Assembly (NCBI GenBank): GCA_937898885.1 | Contig: CALDKD010000110.1 | Span: 13,010 to 77,009, forward strand | Direction: 5' to 3' | Length of the DNA stretch: 64,000 nt | Source: an uncultured Bacteroidales bacterium | GTDB lineage: Bacteria > Bacteroidota > Bacteroidia > Bacteroidales > Bacteroidaceae | In this document: positions 36,764 through 44,951 of the stretch, piece after piece | Numbering within the stretch: position 1 is the first letter of the stretch | Layout: each line of letters begins with the position of its first letter | Made by a program: the position numbers and the translations under genes | The notes under the pieces: generated by a model | The model's database searches: none | What the model was told of the DNA's origin: nothing | Seen by the model: only the letters and a program-made list of their open reading frames with translations

Positions 36764-37582
36764 TTATCTGTTGAGCTTGAAACTCAGGTAGTGGGTCTCG
36801 CCGGCAATCTGGCTCTCTTCGGGCAGTCTCATATAATCACCGAACATATCGGTCAGATAGCCGTCATATCCCTTCGGCACAGGAAATCTGTATCCCTCAA
36901 AATCCATATCGATGGTCTCAATGCAATCCGCCTCCTTGAAGACAAATTTGTAGAAGCAATTGCCGGCATTGTATCGCAGGGTTCCGTTTCGTGAGATTTT
37001 GTCTCGTCGCACCACCGAGGCGATGGTCTTGAGATGCCATTTCTTAAGCCTTTTGTAGATACTTGTGGTAAGTGTGGAGGGATTCTCTTTCTTGGCGAGT
37101 CTGGTTATCCAGCATAGATGCTGCTTTATGCGCTGATAGACAAAATAAGGCGCGTTGTTGTGACCTAATGTGAAGATGTCTATATATAGCCCGTGGTATT
37201 TGTATGATTTGTCCTCGCCTCCGCCAGACTCTGTGACTGTGGAGTGCTTGTCGCGGAATTTGGCAAATCCTTGCAGATAATAGAAATCATTGTCCGGAGT
37301 CTGTATGGCGTAGTCTTCGTTCTCTTTGAAACAAGAGAGCAGTTTTTCGTAATCCTCTTCCATCATATCGACATCTATGTCATCATCCCATGGAATGAAT
37401 CCGTGATGGCGTACCGCGCCCAGACAGGTTCCCGAAGAGAGCCAGTATCTGATGCCGTTCTCTTTGCATATTTTGTCGAAATCTACAAGCATCTTCAGAA
37501 GATACTCCTGAAGATTTCTTAAATCAGATCCGTCAGGACTGTATTTCTCTCTGAGTCTCTTGTGTAATTCCTCCGTTACCAT
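36764..37582 (-). CDS. LicD family phosphotransferase (copy 1)
   Basis: A 272-residue protein with the LicD signature: YWLSSGTCLGAVRHHGFIPWDDDID near residues 55-80, where the histidines and aspartates bind metal. LicD proteins transfer phosphocholine or a related phosphoalcohol to glycans. The start at 37582 gives the normal N-terminus; the 28-residue upstream extension is hydrophobic but crosses likely promoter elements. It is divergent from the capsule-type gene at 37670. Confidence 0.85.
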   Translation of the reverse strand: MVTEELHKRLREKYSPDGSDLRNLQEYLLKMLVDFDKICKENGIRYWLSSGTCLGAVRHHGFIPWDDDIDVDMMEEDYEKLLSCFKENEDYAIQTPDNDFYYLQGFAKFRDKHSTVTESGGGEDKSYKYHGLYIDIFTLGHNNAPYFVYQRIKQHLCWITRLAKKENPSTLTTSIYKRLKKWHLKTIASVVRRDKISRNGTLRYNAGNCFYKFVFKEADCIETIDMDFEGYRFPVPKGYDGYLTDMFGDYMRLPEESQIAGETHYLSFKLNR

Positions 37583-37669
37583 AGAACTTTTTTGCAAAAA
37601 TAAGCAAAACAAAGGTATGTGGCTGAATAAAAAGGCTTGAAACGAAAATAAAGTATAACTTTGCATAAT

Positions 37670-38584
37670 ATGAAGACTGAATTTCCGCTCTCAAGACTAT
37701 GGACATCCACACGACTTATTGTTGAGGGACATATTCTCAACCCGTTGTGGTGGAATGCGACCAGACGCAGGGCACGCAGGTCAAAGGTATTTGGCGATGT
37801 GGTGTCTCTGTATTTCAGGAAACATTACATTGATGCCCTGAGGAATTACACTTCAGGCCCGGTAGTGAGTGATGACGCGGGGGAGAAAATCTATTCCATC
37901 TGGTTTCAGGGTGAGAGTCAGGCTCCTGAGCTGGTAAGACGCTGCTTTGACAGCATCAGAAAGCATTGTTCCAACGAGCTTGTGGTTCTGGATGAGGATT
38001 CCTTGCTGGATTACATAACCCTTCCGCAGATTATCATTGATAAGTATAAGGCCGGTAAGATCAAACCTGCTCACTTTGCGGATATATGCCGTGTGGAGCT
38101 TCTGTATGAGCGGGGCGGCTACTGGCTGGATGCTACTTGCTTTGTGACATCTGAGATTCCTGACTATATCAGGGACGCTGATTTCTTTGTGTACCGCACC
38201 GGCAATACAATATCGGGTTATTACAGCTATATTCAGAATTGCTTTATCCGCGCCAGAAAAGGCTCATATCTGCTTGGCGCGTGGCGTGAGATGATTCTTG
38301 ATTTCTGGACGCGCGAGGATAAGCGCGTTGACTATTTCCAGCATCAGATAATGTTCAAGACCATAGTGATGAATATCCCGGAGGCCGGGCGTCTTTTCAA
38401 GGAAATGCCTCAGGTGACCCACGATGCGGCCCACAGACTCTGGCTTGAATATGGTGACAGCCCGTTTGATGCTCAGGAATACAAGCGTATTGTGGCTGAT
38501 GCGTTCTTCCAGAAAACCACATACAGGGACAAGCCGGTACCCGGCACATACAAAGACCACGTATGGCACGACACGCTTATCTGA
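37670..38584 (+). CDS. Capsular polysaccharide synthesis-type glycosyltransferase (Caps_synth)
   Basis: A 304-residue enzyme of the capsular polysaccharide synthesis family. Family pattern: IWFQGESQAPELVRRCFDS near residue 75 and HFADICRVELLYERGGYWLD near residue 125, the latter carrying the D-x-D-like acidic region used with nucleotide sugars. The ATG at 37670 is preferred over the upstream TTG. A -7 box TAACTTTG lies at 37656-37663. It overlaps the next gene by 22 bases. Confidence 0.85.
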   Translation: MKTEFPLSRLWTSTRLIVEGHILNPLWWNATRRRARRSKVFGDVVSLYFRKHYIDALRNYTSGPVVSDDAGEKIYSIWFQGESQAPELVRRCFDSIRKHCSNELVVLDEDSLLDYITLPQIIIDKYKAGKIKPAHFADICRVELLYERGGYWLDATCFVTSEIPDYIRDADFFVYRTGNTISGYYSYIQNCFIRARKGSYLLGAWREMILDFWTREDKRVDYFQHQIMFKTIVMNIPEAGRLFKEMPQVTHDAAHRLWLEYGDSPFDAQEYKRIVADAFFQKTTYRDKPVPGTYKDHVWHDTLI

Positions 38585-39465
38585 TATTGGCCCACGGCAA
38601 TTTCGGCCAGTTGCGTCGTCTGGTATCTTTGCTTGATGACAGCCGCAACGATATCTTCGTTCACGTAGATGCCAGAGCCAGGGATTTTGATGAATGCCTG
38701 TTCCAAGGGTTGTGTAAGGAGTCCGGATTGCATTTCATCACTCCGCGCCTGAGTGTCCACTGGGGTGGGGTAAGCATTATGCGCGCTGAGCTTGAGCTGC
38801 TCAAGGCTGCAACCGCAGGGCATTATAGGTATTATCATCTTCTGTCCGGTATGGATTTGCCACTCAAGAGTCAGGATGAGATTCACTCGTTCTTCGATGT
38901 CAACGATGGCAAGGAATTCATACAACTCTGGCAGATGAAAGGCAGCACGTCTTCCCGTTTCTCATATTACACGCTGTTTCCCGAGGGTGCCGGTAATTTC
39001 TGGCTGAATCTGGCAAACGTGATATTCAAAGGAATGCAGATGCTTGTAGGACATCGCATAAACCGTGATGTCGAGTTCGGCTATGGCTCACAATGGTTCA
39101 GTATAACCGATGAGCTTGCCTGCTATATTGTCGGAAAGGAGGACTGGCTTGAGAGTGTGTTCCGCCATACGAACACCTGCGATGAGGTGTTTCTCCCTAC
39201 GTTGCTGAATTCGTCGCCTTTCAAGGAGAGACTCTACAGAAATGAGGCGTATGTGGCAAATACAGTCAACGATGCGAATATGCGTCTCATAGACTGGAGC
39301 AGGGGAGAGAGTGTCAGACATCCCTGGGTGTTCCGCGAGTCAGATTTTGACCTGCTGTGCGGTACGCCACATCTTTTCGCGCGAAAGTTTGACCAAAAGA
39401 TTGACGAACGCATTATAGACTTGATTTATAACAAGGTGAGACGGAATGACAAAACTGAATCTTGA
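38563..39465 (+). CDS. Core-2/I-branching type beta-1,6-N-acetylglucosaminyltransferase
   Basis: A 300-residue enzyme of the Branch family. It begins HAYLILAHGNFGQLRRLV, then IFVHVDARA and the conserved YRYYHLLSGMDLPLKS near residue 90, which matches the hallmark loop of this family. It probably adds a branching sugar to the surface glycan. It overlaps the gene before by 22 bases and the LicD gene after by 20, so the three are translated together. Confidence 0.87.
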   Translation: MARHAYLILAHGNFGQLRRLVSLLDDSRNDIFVHVDARARDFDECLFQGLCKESGLHFITPRLSVHWGGVSIMRAELELLKAATAGHYRYYHLLSGMDLPLKSQDEIHSFFDVNDGKEFIQLWQMKGSTSSRFSYYTLFPEGAGNFWLNLANVIFKGMQMLVGHRINRDVEFGYGSQWFSITDELACYIVGKEDWLESVFRHTNTCDEVFLPTLLNSSPFKERLYRNEAYVANTVNDANMRLIDWSRGESVRHPWVFRESDFDLLCGTPHLFARKFDQKIDERIIDLIYNKVRRNDKTES

Positions 39466-40306
39466 CCAACTCCACGCCGTACTTCTCCAGCTTATGCTGG
39501 ATATTGATGAGTTCTGCCGCAGGCACGGAATACGCTATTCCCTCTCCTCCGGCACGATGTTGGGCGCAGTGCGCCATCACGGCTTTATACCGTGGGACGA
39601 TGATGTGGATTTGTTTATGCCCCGACCTGACTCTGAGAGATTCGTGGCTCTGTACAACGACTGGCATCAGGACAGTCCCTATAAATGCTCGTATGGAGGC
39701 AATCTTCCTGAATATATCAATAGAACGGCCTGGATAAAAATCATTGATACCCGCACATCAATCAAGGAGCGTGACGGCTCTGTCGGCGACATAGGAGTGA
39801 GCATTGATATTTTTCCGGTTGACGGTACTCCGTCAGACCCGGTGCTCCGTGACAAGTTCGCACGGAAAAGCAGCAGCTTGTGCCACAGACTGTTCCTGAG
39901 CAGCAGGAAATTGTTCCCGTTGTCAACTCATATTCCATTGCTGGCGCATTTGAGCGCTTTGCGCCATAGTCCGGAATGGTGGTTTGAGAAAGCCACCGGT
40001 TATATGACACAATACAAGTTTGAGGAGAGCGAGTATGTGTGGGCTGTATGCGAGCGGTATGAGCTTGAGTTCCCTGTTGAGCGCGAGACTTTCAACAGAA
40101 TGATAATGATGGACTTTGAGGGCCACAAGTTTCCGGTCTTCGATAAATACGATGAGTATATGACTCTTCAATATGGAGATTATATGACTCCGCCGCCAGA
40201 GAGTAAGCGCGTATGCCACTTTGCCGATACATTCTGGAATGAGGATGTACTGCCTGAATGGCTGTTGGCTGTTAACTGTTGGCCGTTGGCGAGTCATCAG
40301 GATTGA
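39446..40306 (+). CDS. LicD family phosphotransferase (copy 2)
   Basis: A 286-residue LicD protein sharing the signature YSLSSGTMLGAVRHHGFIPW with copy 1 (one block near residues 31-50) followed by acidic DDDVDLF. Phosphocholine or a related group transfer to a glycan is the family role. The C-terminus is odd: the last 14 residues (WLLAVNCWPLASHQD) are encoded by four heptamers of a TGTTGGC-type repeat, which suggests the natural end was replaced or extended by repeat DNA. Confidence 0.85.
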   Translation: MTKLNLDQLHAVLLQLMLDIDEFCRRHGIRYSLSSGTMLGAVRHHGFIPWDDDVDLFMPRPDSERFVALYNDWHQDSPYKCSYGGNLPEYINRTAWIKIIDTRTSIKERDGSVGDIGVSIDIFPVDGTPSDPVLRDKFARKSSSLCHRLFLSSRKLFPLSTHIPLLAHLSALRHSPEWWFEKATGYMTQYKFEESEYVWAVCERYELEFPVERETFNRMIMMDFEGHKFPVFDKYDEYMTLQYGDYMTPPPESKRVCHFADTFWNEDVLPEWLLAVNCWPLASHQD

Positions 40307-40320
40307 AAGCCAACAGCCAA
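40263..40320 (+). repeat. Heptamer repeat cluster and hairpin at the end of the second LicD gene
   Basis: Four consecutive heptamers close to TGTTGGC occupy 40263-40290. TTGGCCGTTGGC at 40279-40290 pairs with GCCAACAGCCAA at 40309-40320 (one G-T), giving a hairpin with an 18-base loop that spans the licD stop codon. It could act as a terminator or mRNA-end hairpin. Similar GCCAACAG-type short tandem repeats are known in this phylum; this is from memory. Confidence 0.6.
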
Positions 40321-40330
40321 TTGCCAAAGT

Positions 40331-40354
40331 ATTTTCGTTTCGCGAAACGAAAAT
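40331..40354. promoter_or_regulatory. 24-bp perfect palindrome upstream of ffh
   Basis: Bases 40331-40342 (ATTTTCGTTTCG) are the exact reverse complement of 40343-40354. It abuts the -33 element of the ffh promoter. Its core TTTCG/CGAAA resembles the TTTCGTTTCA arms of the 91-bp repeats, so it may be a degenerate member of that family or an operator. Confidence 0.5.
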
Positions 40355-40385
40355 TTGATAATCCGCGTCAATTGCACTAATTTTG
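40355..40385 (+). promoter_or_regulatory. Promoter of ffh
   Basis: TTG at 40355-40357, 20 nt, then TAATTTTG at 40378-40385; start codon 28 bases later. Confidence 0.7.
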
Positions 40386-40413
40386 CGGATTATAATTCAA
40401 AACACAGCATATT

Positions 40414-41739
40414 ATGTTTGAGAATCTATCGGAAAGACTCGAGAAGTCATTCAAGATATTGAAAGGTGAGGGCAAGATTACCGAGGTAAACGTAGCTGAG
40501 ACTCTGAAGGATGTGCGCAAGGCCTTGCTGGATGCCGATGTCAACTACAAGGTGGCAAAGCAATTTACCGACACTGTCAAGGAAAAGGCTCTTGGTATGG
40601 ACGTGCTTACATCCGTCCGTCCCGGTCAGCTGATGGTAAAGGTGGTGCACGACGAGCTGGCTCTTCTGATGGGCGGCCAGGCTGTCGATATTGACGTGAA
40701 AGGGCATCCTGCCATTATCCTGATGGCTGGTCTTCAAGGCTCTGGAAAGACTACTTTCAGCGCCAAGCTTGCAAATATGCTGAAGAGCAAGCGTTATAAG
40801 AAACCGCTTCTGGCAGCCTGCGACATATATCGTCCCGCAGCTATTGATCAGCTGTGCGTCCTTGGAGAGCAGATAAGTGTGCCGGTATATTCCGAGCCTG
40901 AGAATAAGAATGCCGTACAGATAGCGCAGAATGCCATTAAGGAGGCACGTGCCAAAGGCAACGATGTGGTAATCATAGATACCGCAGGCCGTCTTGCCAT
41001 TGACGAGATGATGATGCAGGAGATAGCCGCCATCAAGGAGGCTGTATCTCCGAACGAGATTCTCTTTGTGGTTGACTCAATGACCGGTCAGGATGCCGTC
41101 AATACAGCCCGCGAGTTCAACGAGCGTCTGGATTTTACAGGCGTTATCCTTACAAAACTGGATGGCGATACCCGTGGCGGTGCCGCTCTGAGTATCCGCA
41201 CTGTTGTTGACAAGCCTATCAAATTCATAGGTACAGGCGAGAAGATGGATGCCTTCGATGTATTCCATCCGGCCCGTATGGCTGACCGAATCCTTGGCAT
41301 GGGCGATATCGTATCCTTCGTAGAGCGCGCGCAGCAGAACTTCGATGAGGAGGAGGCTAAGCGCCTGCAGCGTAAGATGGCCCGCAACAAGTTCGATTTC
41401 AACGATTTCCGCGACCAGATAGCCCAGATCAAGAAAATGGGAAATCTGAAGGACATAATAGGTATGATTCCCGGACTAGGCAAGGCTGTCAAGGACATTG
41501 ACATCAACGATGACGCGTTCAAGGGCATTGAGGCAATGATAAACTCAATGACTCCTCAGGAGCGCAGCAATCCCGACTTGCTTGACAAGAGTCCCTCGCG
41601 TCGTGCCAGAATTGCAAAAGGCTGCGGTCAGTCATTGCCTGAGGTTAACCGTATGCTCAAGCAGTTTGCTGAGACAAGAAAGGTTATGAAGGGCGTGGCC
41701 GGTGCGAAATTTCCTATGATGCCGGGTAGAATGAAGTAA
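40414..41739 (+). CDS. ffh: Signal recognition particle protein
   Basis: Ffh binds signal sequences of nascent inner-membrane proteins and, with 4.5S RNA, brings them to FtsY. The 441-residue length is normal. The order is N domain, G domain with GLQGSGKTTFSAKLA near residue 107, DTAGRLAIDE near 188 and TKLDGDTRGG near 245, and the methionine-rich M domain (MIPGLGKAVKD, MINSMTPQERSNPDLL, ending MMPGRMK). Its own promoter is immediately upstream; folD follows after 19 bases. Confidence 0.97.
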   Translation: MFENLSERLEKSFKILKGEGKITEVNVAETLKDVRKALLDADVNYKVAKQFTDTVKEKALGMDVLTSVRPGQLMVKVVHDELALLMGGQAVDIDVKGHPAIILMAGLQGSGKTTFSAKLANMLKSKRYKKPLLAACDIYRPAAIDQLCVLGEQISVPVYSEPENKNAVQIAQNAIKEARAKGNDVVIIDTAGRLAIDEMMMQEIAAIKEAVSPNEILFVVDSMTGQDAVNTAREFNERLDFTGVILTKLDGDTRGGAALSIRTVVDKPIKFIGTGEKMDAFDVFHPARMADRILGMGDIVSFVERAQQNFDEEEAKRLQRKMARNKFDFNDFRDQIAQIKKMGNLKDIIGMIPGLGKAVKDIDINDDAFKGIEAMINSMTPQERSNPDLLDKSPSRRARIAKGCGQSLPEVNRMLKQFAETRKVMKGVAGAKFPMMPGRMK

Positions 41740-41758
41740 ATCAGATAATAATAAGAAT

Positions 41759-42640
41759 ATGCAGATTATTGACGGAAAGGCTGTAAGCACCCATATTAAG
41801 CAGGAAATAGCGGCCGAGGTTGAGAGAATGGTGGCAGAGGGTCGTAAGCGCCCGCATCTGGCGGCAGTGCTCGTGGGACACGACGGTGGAAGCGAGACAT
41901 ACGTGGCCAACAAGGTTAAGTCGTGCGAGGAGTGCGGCTTCAAGTCAACTCTGATCCGCTTTGAGGATGATATCACCGAGGAGACTCTTCTTGAGCAGGT
42001 CCGCAAGCTTAACAAGGATGATGATGTTGACGGATTCATCGTGCAGCTGCCTCTTCCAAAACACATCAATGAGCAGCATATCATCGAGGCCATTGATTAT
42101 CGCAAGGATGTTGATGGCTTTCATCCAATCAACGTGGGCCGTATGAACATCGGTCTGCCTTGCTTCGTGTCTGCCACGCCTAACGGTATTCTGGAGCTTC
42201 TCCGTCGCTACAATATTGAGACAAAGGGCAAGAAGTGTGTAGTGCTTGGCCGTAGTAACATCGTAGGGAAACCTATGGCATCTCTTCTTATGCAGAAAGC
42301 GTATCCCGGTGACTGTACCGTTACCGTATGCCACAGCCATACAAATAATATAAAAGAGGAGTGCCTTGCCGCAGATATTATTGTGGCTGCCATGGGACAG
42401 CCTGGGTTTGTAACCGGTGATATGGTGAAGGAGGGTGCCGTAGTGATTGATGTAGGTACCACACGTGTTCCGGATGCGACCCGTAAGTCCGGATTTCGCC
42501 TATGCGGTGATGTCTGCTTTGATGAGGTGGCTCCCAAGTGCAGCTTTATCACTCCTGTTCCAGGCGGTGTGGGACCGATGACAATATGCTCGCTGATGAA
42601 GAACACTCTGCTTGCGGGCAAGAAGGTTATTTACGGATAA
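41759..42640 (+). CDS. folD: Bifunctional methylenetetrahydrofolate dehydrogenase/cyclohydrolase
   Basis: FolD converts 5,10-methylene- to 10-formyl-tetrahydrofolate, supplying one-carbon units to purine synthesis. The 293-residue length is normal. Motifs are YVANKVKSCEECG (catalytic Lys near residue 52), DGFIVQLPLPKHI, KDVDGFHP, VVLGRSNIVGKPMA (NADP site) and TPVPGGVGPMT near the end. It is probably cotranscribed with ffh. Confidence 0.97.
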   Translation: MQIIDGKAVSTHIKQEIAAEVERMVAEGRKRPHLAAVLVGHDGGSETYVANKVKSCEECGFKSTLIRFEDDITEETLLEQVRKLNKDDDVDGFIVQLPLPKHINEQHIIEAIDYRKDVDGFHPINVGRMNIGLPCFVSATPNGILELLRRYNIETKGKKCVVLGRSNIVGKPMASLLMQKAYPGDCTVTVCHSHTNNIKEECLAADIIVAAMGQPGFVTGDMVKEGAVVIDVGTTRVPDATRKSGFRLCGDVCFDEVAPKCSFITPVPGGVGPMTICSLMKNTLLAGKKVIYG

Positions 42641-42687
42641 CCGCAAAAGCTGAAAAGTTTTCAACAATTGTGAAAATTCCTTTAAAA

Positions 42688-42722
42688 TTGCTTTAGGGCT
42701 TAGCAATGCCTTTTTAAATTTG
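42688..42722 (+). promoter_or_regulatory. Promoter region of the nucleobase-uptake operon
   Basis: A -7 box TAAATTTG lies at 42715-42722; the nearest TTG (42688-42690) is 24 nt upstream, slightly long. The same TTG opens the partial palindrome TTGCT...AGCAA (42688-42706), so an operator could overlap the -33 region. Confidence 0.45.
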
Positions 42723-42757
42723 TTGCTTAATGAACAAATATTATATTATTTTCAGAT

Positions 42758-44146
42758 ATGAGCAACGAATTGGAAAGCGGGCAGGCTATATATGATGCCC
42801 GTACATTAGGTAAGGGAAAGATGCTGGTGCTTGGCTTCCAGCATATGTTCGCAATGTTCGGCGCCACTGTGCTGGTGCCTCTCATCACAGGATTGTCAGT
42901 ATCTGTCACACTGCTCTTCGCCGGTGTGGGTACGCTGATTTTTCATTTCGTCACAAAGATGAAGGTGCCTGCGTTCCTGGGCTCCTCATTCGCGTTCCTC
43001 GGTGGCTATGCCGCAGTCAAGGAGATTGGAGTAGGATTGGGATACACTGACACACAGGCTCTGAGCTATGCCTGTATCGGCGTATTCTGCGCAGGACTGA
43101 TCTATTTCCTTCTGTCACTTCTTTTCAAAGTGTATGGCGTGCGTAAGGTGATGCGCTATTTCCCGCCTGTGGTTACCGGTCCTATCATCATCGCCATCGG
43201 ACTTACACTGTCAGGAAGCGCAATCAACAACTGCCAGTCAAACTGGTGGATTGCTATTCTGGCCATTGCCATAATCATTGTCTGCAATGTGTTCGGTAAG
43301 GGAATGATAAAGATTATACCTATTATATTAGGTGTCATTGGCTCATATATTGTGGCAGCCTGCTTCGGACAGGTGGATTTCACGTCTGTCAGGGAGGCAA
43401 GCTGGGTAGGATTCCCCATTGTCTGGCAGAATACGGCATTCGCGGTCTTTGAGGATCCAAACTGGTCACTTATCGGTACATCAATCCTGGCCATCATTCC
43501 TATCTCGGCTGCTACTATGATTGAGCATCTGGGTGACGTCGCCGCTATATCCTCAACCTGCAACCGTAACTTCATTGTTGATCCGGGTATCAACCGCACT
43601 CTGTTTGGAGACGGACTTGCCACTGCTCTGGCTGCCATGTTCGGTGCTCCGGCAAACACTACATACGGTGAGAATACAGGTGTTCTTAACCTTACAAAGG
43701 TATATGACCCGCGCGTGGTGCGTATCGCAGCCGTGCTTGCCATTATCTTCTCGTTCTGCCCGAAATTCGCTATGCTGGTTTACAGTATGCCTACGGCTAC
43801 AGTAGGCGGCGTGTCTCTGGTGCTTTACGGTATGATATCCGCTGTAGGTGTGCGTAACCTTGTGGAGAATCAGGTGGACCTCACCAAGAACCGCAACCTG
43901 CTTATCGCGGCTCTGATTCTTGTTCTGGCCATCGGCGTTCAGTACGGAACTGCGGGCAGTGCCATTCAGATTGGCAAGGTTGCTTTGTCTGGTCTTGCAG
44001 TGGCTGCTCTCAGCGGTATTCTGCTCAACGCTATTCTGCCGGGCAACGACTTCAAGATGACATTCGACTATACAAGCGGCAAGCGCAGTGAGTCCGATAC
44101 CAAGAATATGGACGAGTCATTCAAGGTTCCAATTCACAAAGATTGA
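42758..44146 (+). CDS. uraA: Uracil-xanthine permease (NCS2 family)
   Basis: A 462-residue inner-membrane nucleobase symporter with about 14 hydrophobic segments. NCS2/UraA markers are GFQHMFAMFGATVLVP near residue 27, the Glu-containing MIEHLGDVAAIS near residue 252 and NTTYGENTGVLNLT near residue 306. It imports uracil with a proton. First gene of a three-gene operon with the outer-membrane DUF5020 protein and a purine permease; uptake of both classes of base is implied. Confidence 0.9.
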   Translation: MSNELESGQAIYDARTLGKGKMLVLGFQHMFAMFGATVLVPLITGLSVSVTLLFAGVGTLIFHFVTKMKVPAFLGSSFAFLGGYAAVKEIGVGLGYTDTQALSYACIGVFCAGLIYFLLSLLFKVYGVRKVMRYFPPVVTGPIIIAIGLTLSGSAINNCQSNWWIAILAIAIIIVCNVFGKGMIKIIPIILGVIGSYIVAACFGQVDFTSVREASWVGFPIVWQNTAFAVFEDPNWSLIGTSILAIIPISAATMIEHLGDVAAISSTCNRNFIVDPGINRTLFGDGLATALAAMFGAPANTTYGENTGVLNLTKVYDPRVVRIAAVLAIIFSFCPKFAMLVYSMPTATVGGVSLVLYGMISAVGVRNLVENQVDLTKNRNLLIAALILVLAIGVQYGTAGSAIQIGKVALSGLAVAALSGILLNAILPGNDFKMTFDYTSGKRSESDTKNMDESFKVPIHKD

Positions 44147-44183
44147 TAATTCACTATTTATTAATAATTAACTATCAGACAAA

Positions 44184-44921
44184 ATGAAAAAGTTATTTGC
44201 ATTCGCAGGACTCAGCCTGCTTACCATCGGAGCTTTCGCACAGACAAATCTTCAGGTTTTCTACGATTTCGGTGATGGTCGTAAGCACGTGACAACCACA
44301 CTTGAGGGCTACTACGGTGACAACTGGGGCGACACATTCTTCTTTATTGACTATGATTTCTCAACTAAGGAAATGAGAGACAGTAATCTTTTCGGTCCTA
44401 TGGGCAGCTATATGGAGATTGCACGTGGCCTGAATTTCTGGAAGAACTCATCATTGAAGGACCTGAGCGCGCACGTTGAGTATAATGGCGGTATCGGCTT
44501 TGGCAGCTGCAACTGGCTGTTCGGTGTGAACTACCTGCTTCACAACGCTGATTTCAGCAATACATTTACATTTGAGTTGATGTACAAGACTTTCAACGGT
44601 GGCTCAACAAGCGACTTCCCTCTGCAGTTCACATTCGTATGGGGTATGCAGGACATCTTCGGTGTTGAGGGACTTCGTTTCAGCGGCTTCGCTGATATCT
44701 GGGGCGAGAACACTTCATACTGGTATGGCCAGGCTAACCCATTGGCTGACAAGGAAGGTAAGTTCATCTTCATCTCAGAGCCACAGCTTTGGTACAACAT
44801 CGGCAAGACCTTTGGTTGCGACAATCTGCACATCGGCACAGAGATTGAGCTTTCTGCAAACTTCGCAGGCGTATCCGGCTTCAAGTGCCGTCCTTGCCTT
44901 GGCGCAAAGTGGGTATTCTAA
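44184..44921 (+). CDS. DUF5020 family outer-membrane protein (Tsx-like channel)
   Basis: A 245-residue exported protein with signal peptide MKKLFAFAGLSLLTIGAFA and then strands such as FFIDYDF and LSAHVEYNGGIGFG, ending in GAKWVF with a terminal Phe as in BamA-folded barrels. The strand pattern resembles DUF5020, related to nucleoside channel Tsx. Lying between two nucleobase permeases in one operon, it is likely the outer-membrane pore for bases or nucleosides. Confidence 0.72.
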   Translation: MKKLFAFAGLSLLTIGAFAQTNLQVFYDFGDGRKHVTTTLEGYYGDNWGDTFFFIDYDFSTKEMRDSNLFGPMGSYMEIARGLNFWKNSSLKDLSAHVEYNGGIGFGSCNWLFGVNYLLHNADFSNTFTFELMYKTFNGGSTSDFPLQFTFVWGMQDIFGVEGLRFSGFADIWGENTSYWYGQANPLADKEGKFIFISEPQLWYNIGKTFGCDNLHIGTEIELSANFAGVSGFKCRPCLGAKWVF

Positions 44922-44951
44922 TAAAAGACTATTCATAATATAATAATAGGT

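Noticed and set aside
42641..42757. Possible purine or preQ1 riboswitch upstream of the uracil permease gene
   Set aside because: No conserved riboswitch core can be recognised, and the only partial palindrome lies upstream of the -7 box, so it would not be transcribed.
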